Shown here: in pieces, positions 7,923 to 16,023 of the stretch
Layout: every line of letters begins with the position of its first letter
Numbering within the stretch: the first letter of the stretch is position 1
Assembly (NCBI RefSeq): GCF_005405925.1
Contig: NZ_BJHV01000001.1
Coordinates: 6,076,001-6,140,000 of the forward strand
Source of the DNA: Streptomyces antimycoticus
Lineage (GTDB): Bacteria > Actinomycetota > Actinomycetes > Streptomycetales > Streptomycetaceae
Reading direction: 5' to 3'
DNA: 64,000 bases
The notes under the pieces: generated by a model
What the model was told of the DNA's origin: nothing
Databases searched by the model: none
Seen by the model: only the letters and a program-made list of their open reading frames with translations
Program-made: the position numbers and the translations under genes

Positions 7923-10328
7923 TCACCGGAGGGCATCGGTGAGATCGGCCAGGTGCCGGGAGACCGGGCCCAGGGTGAGCAGGCCGCTGCCCGCCCCGGC
8001 CAGTTCCGCCGCCGCTGGGGCCAGCGCGGCGCGGGCGCGTGCCATCGTCTCCCGGTCGCCGACAGCGATGGCCGCCCGGCCGGTGAGGCACCACAGGGCC
8101 TCCAGCAGCAGATCGCGGGGCGGCTCCGGGACTGTGCGTAGCGCCGCCGCGGCCTCGGTGCGGTGGTCCTGGGCCAGCATCACCAGCGGGCGGGCCCAGG
8201 GCGCGTAGGGCCCCCAGTCGAGGTCCGCGTCGGTCGGGGCGGGGCGCCCCCGTTCCACGCGCAGACTGAGCAGCGCGAGCGGCAGCAGACCATGCGCCAG
8301 ACCGGGCATCCCGGCGCCGTCCAGCCGTGTGGCCGCGTCCCGGTAGGCCGCCTCGGCCTCGGCGGCCTGCCCGGTCGCCGCCAGCCGCAGTGCCCGGTAC
8401 CACTCGGTGAACACGCTGACCAGCGGCCGCTCATGGCGCTCGCCCAGACGGTCGGCGGCGGCCGCGTGCCGGTCGGCCGACGCGAAGTCCCCGAGCGCGC
8501 CGCGGGCCTGGAGCCGGATGAGATGGCCGAGCACCTCGAAGGTGACCAGGCCGTGCCGTTCCGACAGGGCGATCAGCTCGGCCCCGGTCGCGTCCCGGCG
8601 CGGCGCCAGCCCCGTGCGGTCGAAGGTCTGCATGAAGACGCCGTTGAGGGCGAACGCCAGCAGCGCGGGATCGTCCAGCCGCCGGGCGATCTCCTCGGCC
8701 TGCCGGGCCGCCTGGGGGCCACGTTGGGAGCGACCACCACGTGACTCGACGGCAATCGTGGCCAACAGCCGAGCCCGCACCGCCTCATGACGCGGCGCCG
8801 CCTCGCCCCTAGGCGCATGCCCCCGCGTGCTGTGGTCGGGCGCGTCGAGGTCTCCCCCAGGGACGGAGCTCCCACGCCCGACGGCCGCGTAGCCGGAGGT
8901 CCGGCGGCTGGGCAACTCGTACCCGGTCACCGCGCGCTCCGGCGCGCCGTGGCCGAGCGTGTCGCGGGCGGGGGCCTCGTGAGCAGGGCCCTCGTGAGCA
9001 GGGCCCTCGTGCCCCGGTGCTTCGTGGCGGGGCGCCCCGTGGCCGGTTGCCTCGTGATCGGGCGCGCGATGGCCGGTTGCCCCATGGCTGGGCGCTCCTT
9101 GGCCGGGGGCCTCGAGACCGGGCGTCTCGTGAGCAGGCGCCTCATGGCCGGGCGCCTCATGGCCGGGCGCCCCATGGCCTGGCACCCCATGGTCAGGCGG
9201 CTCAACGGCAGGGGCCCGATCGTCTGGCGGCCCGAGACCGGCCGCGAGCGCGGCCAACGTGCGTTCGGCCGCGGCGACGATCGACGCCGCCTGTTCCGGG
9301 TCGTCCAGGCGGGTCCAGATCGCCGGGACGTCGTAGGAGCCGATCACCCGGGCGGTCAGTTCCGGGTCGCCCAGTTCCTCCGCTGCCGCGACCGCCGCCA
9401 CGCGTTGCTGCCGGGCCGTTCGCAGGCCGCCGCCTCCGGTCATCGAGAGGTCGCGGAGCAGGCCGACCGTGGACTCCAGACGGGTCCGCGCGCCGGAGGC
9501 CACCGTGCGGTCGTAGGCGGCGGCCGCTTCCGCCCATACCTGGGCGGCCGCTCCGCCCCGGGCCGTGGCGGGGTCGAGGTGGGGCGCCTGGCCGAGGATG
9601 TCCGTCTCCAGGCGGCGCAGTTCCGGGCCCGGGTCCACGCCCAGCTGCTCGACCAGCAGCGTCCGGGCCCGCCGCAGCACCGCCAGCGCGTCGCCCTGGC
9701 GGCCGGTGCGGTACAGCGCGAGGGCCAGCGCTCGCCAGGCGCCCTCACGCCAGGGGTGCTCGGCCAGATGCGCCTCCAGGTCCGGCACCGCCTCGGCGGC
9801 CCGGCCCAGCGCCAGGCGGGCCTCCGCCTGCCGTTCGACGGCGTGCAGCCGCAGCTCCGCCAGCCGGGAGCGCTCGCCCCGGGCCCAGTCCTCGTCGGCG
9901 AACTCCGCGTACGCGGGGCCGCGCCACCGGCTCAGCGCCTGCTCCAGCCGGGGCAGCGCACCGTCCGGCGGCAGGGTCGCGGCGGCGGACACGTCCTGTT
10001 CGAAGCGCCAGGCGTCCACCGCGTCCGCATCGGCGCGCAGCGCGTATCCGGGCCCCTCGGTGACCAGCAGCCGGGCCGGGGTGCGGGGCGGGCGCTGCGG
10101 CTCCAGCGCGCGGCGCAGCGCGGCCACGAACGTACGCACCGCGCCGACCGCCGCCGGAGGCGGCTCCGTCCACAGGTCGTCGACCAGCCGGGATACGGGT
10201 ACGACGCGACGGCGCGCGATGATCAACCGGGCCAGCACGGCGCGGTGCCGTGGCCCCTTCAGCGCGATGGCGTGCCCGTCGGCGTCCCAGGCCACCACCG
10301 GCCCCAGCACCCCGAACCCGACCCGCAT
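7923..10328 (-). CDS. SARP/AfsR-type transcriptional regulator with BTAD domain and repetitive insert
   Basis: An 801-residue protein starting at ATG 10328 (MRVGFGVLGPV). Residues 1-95 are an OmpR-like winged helix typical of SARPs and 100-245 the bacterial transcriptional activator domain (ALSRWRGPAYAEFADEDWARGE, then VDPGPELRRLETDIL). No NB-ARC motif is evident. A roughly 95-residue segment of pentapeptide repeats (GHEAP-like, encoded by 15-bp repeats at about 8930-9215) interrupts an otherwise helical, TPR-like C-terminal half. SARPs usually activate secondary-metabolite genes, but no cluster is next to it. The divergent hydrolase at 10423 is the obvious candidate target. Confidence 0.87.
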   Translation of the reverse strand: MRVGFGVLGPVVAWDADGHAIALKGPRHRAVLARLIIARRRVVPVSRLVDDLWTEPPPAAVGAVRTFVAALRRALEPQRPPRTPARLLVTEGPGYALRADADAVDAWRFEQDVSAAATLPPDGALPRLEQALSRWRGPAYAEFADEDWARGERSRLAELRLHAVERQAEARLALGRAAEAVPDLEAHLAEHPWREGAWRALALALYRTGRQGDALAVLRRARTLLVEQLGVDPGPELRRLETDILGQAPHLDPATARGGAAAQVWAEAAAAYDRTVASGARTRLESTVGLLRDLSMTGGGGLRTARQQRVAAVAAAEELGDPELTARVIGSYDVPAIWTRLDDPEQAASIVAAAERTLAALAAGLGPPDDRAPAVEPPDHGVPGHGAPGHEAPGHEAPAHETPGLEAPGQGAPSHGATGHRAPDHEATGHGAPRHEAPGHEGPAHEGPAHEAPARDTLGHGAPERAVTGYELPSRRTSGYAAVGRGSSVPGGDLDAPDHSTRGHAPRGEAAPRHEAVRARLLATIAVESRGGRSQRGPQAARQAEEIARRLDDPALLAFALNGVFMQTFDRTGLAPRRDATGAELIALSERHGLVTFEVLGHLIRLQARGALGDFASADRHAAAADRLGERHERPLVSVFTEWYRALRLAATGQAAEAEAAYRDAATRLDGAGMPGLAHGLLPLALLSLRVERGRPAPTDADLDWGPYAPWARPLVMLAQDHRTEAAAALRTVPEPPRDLLLEALWCLTGRAAIAVGDRETMARARAALAPAAAELAGAGSGLLTLGPVSRHLADLTDALR
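8930..9215 (-). repeat. 15-bp tandem repeats inside the SARP-type gene
   Basis: Imperfect tandem 15-bp units (for example CTCATGGCCGGGCGC around 9140-9170) encode pentapeptides of the form G-H-E/G-A-P. The unit is five codons long, so the copy number can change without shifting the frame. The segment separates the BTAD domain from the C-terminal helical region and is probably a flexible linker. Confidence 0.75.
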
Positions 10329-10422
10329 GCGGCCACCGTAGCGCGCTGATCGGATGCTCATCCGCACCCGGCAGGCTGACAGCCACCTGGTCACCTCCAT
10401 CATTCAGAGCAAGGGCGGAAAC

Positions 10423-11340
10423 ATGGGCCTTCTCATCCCCGGCTTCGACTACCGGCGCGTCCCCGTCGCCGACGGCGTGTCCCTGAACGCGGCCGTCGCG
10501 GGCTCGGGCAGCCCCCTCGTGCTGCTGCACGGCTTCCCGCAGACCCACCTGATGTGGCGGCATGTCGCCGCCGACCTCGCTGCCGACCACACCGTGATCT
10601 GCCCCGACCTGCGCGGCTATGGCGCCAGCGACAAACCGGCCGCCGACACCGACACCGACACCGATGCCGATACCGACAGCTACATCGACAGCGCCGCCTA
10701 CTCCAAGCGCACCATGGCCGCCGACATCGTCGCCCTGGCCCGCGCCCTCGGCCATGACCGCTTCGCCCTGGCCGGACATGACCGCGGTGCCCTGGTCGCC
10801 TTCCGGGCGGGCCTCGACCACCCCGCGGCGATCACCCATCTCGCCTGCCTGGACGTGCTGCCGACCCTCGACATGTGGGACGTGATGCGCGGCACCACCG
10901 CCGCGGTCGGCTTTCACCTCTATCTGATGGCCCAGCCCCCGGGGCTGCCCGAGCGGATGATCGCCGCCTGCCCCGACGACTTCTTCGGCCACTTCCTCGA
11001 CCTGTGGGCGGGCGACCCGGGGGCCATCCCCGCCGAGGTCCGCACCGCCTATCTGGACGCCTGCCGCGCCGCGGTGCCCTCGATCGTGGCCGACTACCGC
11101 GCCTCCGCCGGTGTCGACGTCGACCACGACCGTGCCGACCGGGACGCCGGGCGCCGGCTGACGATGCCGCTCACCGTGCTTCAGCAGGACTGGGGCGCCG
11201 CCCTCGGCTATGACGCGGCGGCGGTGTGGCGCGCCTGGGCCGACGACCTGGAGCACCGCACCGTCGGCTACGGCCACTTCATGGCCGAGGAGGCCCCCGC
11301 CGACATCGCCAAGGCGCTGCGGGAGCTCCTCTCCCGCTAG
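10423..11340 (+). CDS. Alpha/beta hydrolase, haloacetate dehalogenase/epoxide hydrolase type
   Basis: A 305-residue hydrolase with ATG 10423 preceded by AAGGGCGG (10411-10418). It shows the oxyanion motif HGFPQTH, the core PDLRGYGASDKP, and the nucleophile elbow GHDRGA, where Asp rather than Ser is the nucleophile. A late His (GYGHFMAEE) completes the triad. The Asp nucleophile and HGFPQ motif are typical of fluoroacetate dehalogenases and epoxide hydrolases. An Asp/Thr-rich repeat (TDTDTDADTD) lies in a loop at about residue 70. It is divergent from the SARP-type regulator 94 bp away and may be controlled by it. Substrate unknown. Confidence 0.86.
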   Translation: MGLLIPGFDYRRVPVADGVSLNAAVAGSGSPLVLLHGFPQTHLMWRHVAADLAADHTVICPDLRGYGASDKPAADTDTDTDADTDSYIDSAAYSKRTMAADIVALARALGHDRFALAGHDRGALVAFRAGLDHPAAITHLACLDVLPTLDMWDVMRGTTAAVGFHLYLMAQPPGLPERMIAACPDDFFGHFLDLWAGDPGAIPAEVRTAYLDACRAAVPSIVADYRASAGVDVDHDRADRDAGRRLTMPLTVLQQDWGAALGYDAAAVWRAWADDLEHRTVGYGHFMAEEAPADIAKALRELLSR

Positions 11341-11382
11341 GAGTTGTCGTCTGCCTGAGCGGACTCGGCGGGGCCGCCTGGA

Positions 11383-12588
11383 TCAGGCCGCGTGGAGGGC
11401 GAGGGTCGGGGACAGATGGGAGGCGCGGACCGCTGGGTAGAGGCCCGCCAGGGTGCCGATGACGAGGGTGGCGGCGAAACCGCCGCCGATCGTCCACGGC
11501 GGGACCACCCAGGGAATGCCGTTGCTGATCGCGTAGCCGCCGGTGGCGGCGGCGCCCAGGAGGATGCCGACGAGACCGCCGAGTCCGGACAGCAGCAGCG
11601 ACTCGGTGACGAACTGGCCCCGGATCTGACCTCGGGTCGCGCCGATGGAGCGACGCAGGCCGATCTCGTAGCGGCGCTCCAGCACTGAGATGATCATGGT
11701 GTTGGCGACGCCGACTCCGCCGACCAGGAGGGCCACTCCGCCGAGTCCGAGCAGCAGGTTGCTGAAGGCGCCCTCGGCGGCGGCCTTGGCCTGGAGCCCG
11801 GATGACGGGTCGGTGACCTCGACGTTGTGGGGCGTTTGGGGGTCGACCGTTCGCGGGATCAGGCCGTGGACCGACTCCACCCTGTCGTCGGCGGAGCGTT
11901 CGTAGATCGTGGTCGGGCGGCCGTCGAAGCCGAGTCGCGTCCGGCCGACCTCCCAGCCGACCAGGGCGGAGCGGGCGACCTCGGGGGTCAACGGCAGTTC
12001 GTCGAGGATGCCGAGGACGGTGAAGTACTCGTTGTCGATGTAGACGCGCTGACCGGGCTCGGTAATGCCGAGGCGCTGAGCCGCGACGTCGCCGAGCACC
12101 ACCGAGGGGTACTTGCCGGTGGCCGCGTTGAGCCAGGTGCCGCTGCGCATGCTGCCCCGCAGGGTGGTCAGCAGGTCCTCGGTGGCGCTCTGGACCGAGA
12201 TACCGCCGGTGATCATGTCGTCGATCTTCTCCGACCGGCGGACGGTGTGATCCAGCAGGCCGGTGGCGCCGACCTGCTCGACGCCGTCGATCCGGGCCAC
12301 CCTGCCTGCCGCGTCCTTGGCCATCGGCACCTCCTTCTGGCTGAGCAGATCGGTGCCGGGGGTGACGACCAGCATGTTCGTGCCGAGCTTGTCGAGTTCC
12401 CGCAGGAGCTCCTCCTTGCTGGAGGCGGAGATGCCCACCACCGAGATCATCGTCGCGATGCCGATGGCGATACCGAGAGCGGACAGCACGACGCGCATCG
12501 GGCGGTTGCGCATCCCGGCCATCCCGGTGTGCAGGATGTCCAGCGGCGTGAGACGGGCCGGTTTGAGTACCGACCGCCGCCGCCTCAC
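11383..12588 (-). CDS. ABC transporter permease, MacB/FtsX type
   Basis: A 401-residue permease with the MacB architecture: first transmembrane helix at about 35-55 (MRVVLSALGIAIGIATMISVV), a large extracytoplasmic domain at about 60-270, then three helices in the C-terminal FtsX domain (LLLGLGGVALLVGGVGVANTM, a middle helix, and a last helix ending LAGLYPA). The GTG start at 12588 overlaps the stop of the ATPase gene (GTGA). With the ATPase, the HlyD-like adaptor and the lipoprotein upstream it forms one operon. This pump class exports peptides, lipids or antibiotics, or acts as a mechanotransmission complex; the substrate is not inferable. Confidence 0.9.
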   Translation of the reverse strand: MRRRRSVLKPARLTPLDILHTGMAGMRNRPMRVVLSALGIAIGIATMISVVGISASSKEELLRELDKLGTNMLVVTPGTDLLSQKEVPMAKDAAGRVARIDGVEQVGATGLLDHTVRRSEKIDDMITGGISVQSATEDLLTTLRGSMRSGTWLNAATGKYPSVVLGDVAAQRLGITEPGQRVYIDNEYFTVLGILDELPLTPEVARSALVGWEVGRTRLGFDGRPTTIYERSADDRVESVHGLIPRTVDPQTPHNVEVTDPSSGLQAKAAAEGAFSNLLLGLGGVALLVGGVGVANTMIISVLERRYEIGLRRSIGATRGQIRGQFVTESLLLSGLGGLVGILLGAAATGGYAISNGIPWVVPPWTIGGGFAATLVIGTLAGLYPAVRASHLSPTLALHAA

Positions 12589-13346
12589 CGGGCCTCGCTC
12601 GGTACGTGGCCGAGGGCATGCGCGTGCCCCTGGCCGTGAGCGGTGTCCTGGACGATGTTGCCGTCGCGGATCCGCACCTGCCGGGGCAGCCGGCCGGCGA
12701 TCTCGGTGTCATGGGTGATGACCGCGATGGTCGCGCCCTCCTTGTTGAGTTCGTGGATGAGTTCCACGACGGCCTCGCCGGAGGCGGAGTCCAGCGCGCC
12801 GGTCGGCTCGTCGGCGAGAAGCAGATCGGGCTCGCCCACGACCGCACGGGCGATGGCGACGCGCTGCTTTTGACCGCCGGACAACTCATGCGGCCGGTGG
12901 TTCAGCCGGTCGCCGAGGCCGACCCGTTCCAGCGTCTCCACCGCGCGCCTGCGGCGTTCGGCGCGCGGCAGACCGGAGTAGAGCAGGCCCTCGGCGACGT
13001 TGGCCTGCGCGCTCATGCCCGGTACGAGGTGGAACGCCTGGAAGACGAAGCCGATGTGCTGGGCGCGCAGCGCGGACAGGCTGCGGTCGCCGAGCCCGGC
13101 CGCGTCATGGCCCGCGATGCTGACCGAACCGGCCGTGGGCTGGTCGAGGGTGCCCACGATGTGCAGCAGGGTCGACTTGCCCGACCCCGACGGGCCGACG
13201 ATGGCCACCAGTTCGCCCCGGCCGATGGTCAGATCCACCCCGCGCAGGGCCACGACCCCGCCCGGGTACTCCTTGGTCACACCCGTCAGCCGCACCACGG
13301 GTCCGGTGTGGGCAGCGTTGCCAACAGTCACCTCAGGGGTGGTCAT
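12585..13346 (-). CDS. ABC transporter ATP-binding protein, MacB/LolD type
   Basis: A 253-residue ATPase that powers the adjacent MacB-type permease. It has Walker A GPSGSGKST, the Q-loop FVFQAFHL, the signature LSGGQKQR, Walker B LLLADEPTGALD and the switch His in ITHD. The ADEPTGALDS form is typical of MacB/LolD/FtsE ATPases. The ATG at 13346 overlaps the stop of the HlyD-like adaptor gene, and its own stop overlaps the permease start, so translation of all three is coupled. Confidence 0.94.
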   Translation of the reverse strand: MTTPEVTVGNAAHTGPVVRLTGVTKEYPGGVVALRGVDLTIGRGELVAIVGPSGSGKSTLLHIVGTLDQPTAGSVSIAGHDAAGLGDRSLSALRAQHIGFVFQAFHLVPGMSAQANVAEGLLYSGLPRAERRRRAVETLERVGLGDRLNHRPHELSGGQKQRVAIARAVVGEPDLLLADEPTGALDSASGEAVVELIHELNKEGATIAVITHDTEIAGRLPRQVRIRDGNIVQDTAHGQGHAHALGHVPSEAR

Positions 13347-14407
13347 GTCGTGGGCACCCCGACGCGCATACCGTCCCGCAGTCCGGCGCCGGAGACCTCG
13401 ACCCGGCCCTGAGCGAACATGCCGAGCCTCACCTTGACCTCGCGTGCTGTGCCGCCCGCGACGACCTGGACGCCGAACGAGCCGTCCTCCAGGGCCAGCA
13501 GAGCGCTGACCGGAACGCTGAGCACGTCCTTGCGGGTCCGGCCGGTGAACATGACGGTGGCGGGGGACTTGTCGACGCCCTCCACCGCGCCGGGATCGTC
13601 GAAGGTGACCGTGACGCCGACCTTCGGGGTCTTGTCGTTCGGGTCGTCCCCCATCGTGGCGGCCTCGTCCACGGAGGAGACCGTCCCGTCGGCGACGGTT
13701 CCGCCCGGCAGCTCCACTCGTACCTTGTGGTCCGGCTTGGCCAGCGCGGCCTCGGAGACCTTGACCTCAAGGCGCACGACCCGGTCGGAACCGGTGGTGG
13801 TCATGATCTTCTGGCCCGGCGCCGCCACGTCGCCGGCCGACGCGTTCACGCTCTGCACCCGCAGCGGACCGGACGCGAAGGCGATCTGGTCGGGCCCGAT
13901 CCGGCCGGTCTCCGCCAGCCCGTGGTGCTCCTGCCAGCGCTCGACGGCCGCGGTCGTGCCCGCCGTGAACTCGTCGTCGGCGACGAGGCCGCCGCCGTAC
14001 CCGAGCTCGATGAGATTCTCCTTGAGCTGCTTGACGTCGGTGCCCGTGTCGCCTTCCTTCAGCGTCCGGTACATCGGCTCGCTTCCGTACATCAGACGTA
14101 CGTCCTTGCCGCCGAGGGCGTACAGACGGCCGTCCCGCTTCACGGTGGAGCCGCTGCGGGTCACCCAGGTGAGGGTGCCGGACGCCCCGGCGTTCAACTT
14201 GCGTTCCCGGGAGTAGCCGAGCGTGCCGTCGACGCTGGTGCTGCTGGTCAGGTCGCCGCGCTCGACGGAGGCTGTCGCCGCGGGCAGTTGGGACCGCTGC
14301 GGCCCGGGTTCGTCCTTCCGCGGCTGGGCCAGTCCCGTCACAGCGATGCCGCCGCCGACGACGGCCGCGACCGCCACCAGTGAGAGGACGATGGCTGCCC
14401 GCCTCAT
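13343..14407 (-). CDS. HlyD-like (MFP) periplasmic adaptor with peptidoglycan-binding domain
   Basis: A 354-residue exported adaptor. Residues 7-27 form a signal anchor (AAIVLSLVAVAAVVGGGIAV). A lipoyl/barrel-sandwich half-motif follows, then a peptidoglycan-binding-1-like region at about 110-165 (LKEGDTGTDVKQLKENLIELGYGG), and beta-barrel and membrane-proximal regions (VSVPVSALLALEDG). In Gram-positives such adaptors couple a MacB pump to the wall. The ATG (14407) overlaps the stop of the lipoprotein gene and the stop overlaps the ATPase start. The order lipoprotein - adaptor - ATPase - permease suggests one signal-responsive export or sensing unit. Confidence 0.88.
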   Translation of the reverse strand: MRRAAIVLSLVAVAAVVGGGIAVTGLAQPRKDEPGPQRSQLPAATASVERGDLTSSTSVDGTLGYSRERKLNAGASGTLTWVTRSGSTVKRDGRLYALGGKDVRLMYGSEPMYRTLKEGDTGTDVKQLKENLIELGYGGGLVADDEFTAGTTAAVERWQEHHGLAETGRIGPDQIAFASGPLRVQSVNASAGDVAAPGQKIMTTTGSDRVVRLEVKVSEAALAKPDHKVRVELPGGTVADGTVSSVDEAATMGDDPNDKTPKVGVTVTFDDPGAVEGVDKSPATVMFTGRTRKDVLSVPVSALLALEDGSFGVQVVAGGTAREVKVRLGMFAQGRVEVSGAGLRDGMRVGVPTT

Positions 14408-14937
14408 GCCGCGCACTCGTTGAGGGCCTTGAGGAACTTGTCGGGGTCGGTTCCCTTCGGGATCCGGAAGCCGCCGTTGGCCCCGTTGCGGCCGGGCTTC
14501 GGGTCGGGCATGTCGAAGCCCTTGCCCCGCACGCACTCGGCGATCTTGACCTGCTGGTCGAGCGCGTCCTGCTGGTCGGCGGTGCCGCCGGAGCCGCCCC
14601 CGGCCATGGTGGATCCGCAGTCCTTGAGCGCCTTGGACCACTTGTCCGCGGAGGTGCCCTCCGGCTGCGCGAGTGTCGCCGAGTGCGGGTCCTCGCCCGG
14701 CTTGAGGTCGGGAACGTCGATGCCCTTGCCCCGCAGGCACGTACGCAGCTTCTGGGCCTTGTCGAAAGCGGCCGGGTCGGAGCCCGAGTCGCCCGAGCCG
14801 CCCGAAGCGGCGGAATTCTCGGACGAGGACGAGTCCTTGGACCCGCCGGAGTCCGACGAGCCGGAGCAGCCGGTCACGAACAGGACCAGACCGGCCGCGG
14901 TGGCCGCCAGGGACAGGGTGAGCCTGTGGTTTCTCAC
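14404..14937 (-). CDS. Lipoprotein with duplicated Cys motif, first gene of ABC operon
   Basis: A 177-residue lipoprotein. The GTG start at 14937 has AGGAG 8 bp upstream. The signal peptide ends in a lipobox, FVTGC, followed by a Ser/Gly-rich linker. Two homologous modules follow, each with a Cys in R/E-C-L/V-R-G-K-G then D-V/M-P-D and a second Cys at the end (KALKDC; KALNEC). The four Cys could form one disulfide per module or bind a ligand. It opens the operon for the adaptor, ATPase and permease and faces a response regulator gene. A role as substrate sensor or chaperone is inference. Confidence 0.84.
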   Translation of the reverse strand: MRNHRLTLSLAATAAGLVLFVTGCSGSSDSGGSKDSSSSENSAASGGSGDSGSDPAAFDKAQKLRTCLRGKGIDVPDLKPGEDPHSATLAQPEGTSADKWSKALKDCGSTMAGGGSGGTADQQDALDQQVKIAECVRGKGFDMPDPKPGRNGANGGFRIPKGTDPDKFLKALNECAA

Positions 14938-15069
14938 GGTTCTCTCTCCTCGCGAACGAGCCGCCGCCCGTGCTGCGCGCCGTTGCTGCGCGCCGTGTTG
15001 CGTGCCGTGCGGCGACCGCGTGGTTGCGGACAGCTCGGAGAGTGATCGATGAGGCTGTTTCGTTTCTCT

Positions 15070-15116
15070 TACAGACGCACGGGTACAGACGCACGGGTCT
15101 CTTACAGACGCACGGG
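15070..15116. repeat. Three direct repeats in the divergent promoter region
   Basis: TACAGACGCACGGG occurs at 15070-15083, 15084-15097 and 15103-15116, upstream of the lipoprotein operon. The first two copies are head to tail and the third is offset by 5 bp. Its place between two divergent operons makes regulatory function plausible. Confidence 0.6.
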
Positions 15117-15150
15117 CGCCTCGCCCGGCGCCGCAGGGCGGCACCACGGA

Positions 15151-15214
15151 CACCCGTAACAGCGGACACCCGTAACAGCGGGCACCTGTAACAGCGGACA
15201 CCTGTAACAACGGA
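15151..15214. promoter_or_regulatory. Four tandem 16-bp iterons upstream of the response regulator
   Basis: Four consecutive 16-bp units follow CACC(C/T)GTAACA(G/A)CGG(A/G): 15151-15166, 15167-15182, 15183-15198 and 15199-15214. The array ends 29 bp before the response regulator ATG, in the 306-bp gap between the two divergent operons. Tandem direct repeats at such a place are typical of OmpR-family binding sites, so the adjacent regulator is the leading candidate. Only two positions vary strongly (C/T and the last base). The rest of the gap (14938-15069) shows nothing further. Confidence 0.55.
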
Positions 15215-15243
15215 GAAAGGCGCCCGTCGGGTAGACAGGGGCC

Positions 15244-16023
15244 ATGCGTGTTCTGGTGGTGGAAGACAACGCGTTCCTCGCCGAGATGATCGCCGAGGGC
15301 ATGCGCCGCGACGCGATCACGGTCGATGTCGCCCTCGATGGAGTCAGCGCTCTGCGCAAGCTCCAGTTCGGCGACTACGACGTCCTCGTACTCGATCGCG
15401 ACCTTCCCGGTATGCACGGCGACGAGGTGTGCCGCCGCCTGGTCGCCAAGGGCCTGCTCACCCGGGTGCTGATGCTCACCGCCTCGGTGACCGTCGCCGA
15501 GCGGGTGGAGGGGCTGAGCCTCGGCGCCGACGACTACCTCACCAAGCCGTTCGCCTACGAGGAACTGCTCGCCCGCGTGCTCGCGCTCGGCCGCCGCGTC
15601 CAGCCCGCGCTGCCGCCGGTGATCGAGCGTGCCGGGATCACCCTGGACACCGCCCGCCGTCAGGCCGACCGCGACGGCGCGGCGCTCTCCCTGACCCGCA
15701 AGGAGTTCGCCGTCCTCGAAACGCTGATGCGCGCGAACGGCGCGGTCGTCAGCGGCGAGGACCTCATCGAGAAGGTGTGGGAGGAGAACGCCGGGTACGA
15801 CACCAACCCCGTGCGCGTCGCCCTGAGCCGACTGCGCACCAAGCTCGGGGGCCCGCCGGTGATCGAGACCGTACCCGGCGCCGGATACCGCATCGCCGCC
15901 TCCGCCCCGTCCCGGCAGCACGCCGCGGAGGCGCCCGGCTCCCCGGAAACACCCGGCCCGGCGGACATACCGCGCTCCGCGGACACCTCCGGATCCAGCG
16001 ATTCCCGGCGGGCCGGGCGATGA
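15244..16023 (+). CDS. OmpR/PhoB-family response regulator
   Basis: A 259-residue DNA-binding response regulator. The receiver domain (1-115) has the acidic pair VVEDN, the phosphoacceptor Asp in VLVLDRDLPG, the Thr in MLTAS and the Lys in LTKPF. The winged helix (about 125-220) contains LTRKEFAVLETLM and ETVPGAGYRI. A Pro/Ser-rich tail of about 35 residues follows. The stop overlaps the kinase start as ATGA. The four 16-bp iterons immediately upstream suggest autoregulation and control of the divergent lipoprotein/ABC operon. Confidence 0.93.
   Translation: MRVLVVEDNAFLAEMIAEGMRRDAITVDVALDGVSALRKLQFGDYDVLVLDRDLPGMHGDEVCRRLVAKGLLTRVLMLTASVTVAERVEGLSLGADDYLTKPFAYEELLARVLALGRRVQPALPPVIERAGITLDTARRQADRDGAALSLTRKEFAVLETLMRANGAVVSGEDLIEKVWEENAGYDTNPVRVALSRLRTKLGGPPVIETVPGAGYRIAASAPSRQHAAEAPGSPETPGPADIPRSADTSGSSDSRRAGR

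Noticed and set aside
7028..7942. Repetitive protein of about 300 residues made of 31-residue repeats
   Set aside because: It overlaps the small conserved gene in another frame, and its repeats come from the 93-bp DNA repeat. I saw no ribosome binding site.
15151..15214. CRISPR-like array
   Set aside because: The 16-bp units are contiguous without spacers and no cas genes are near.
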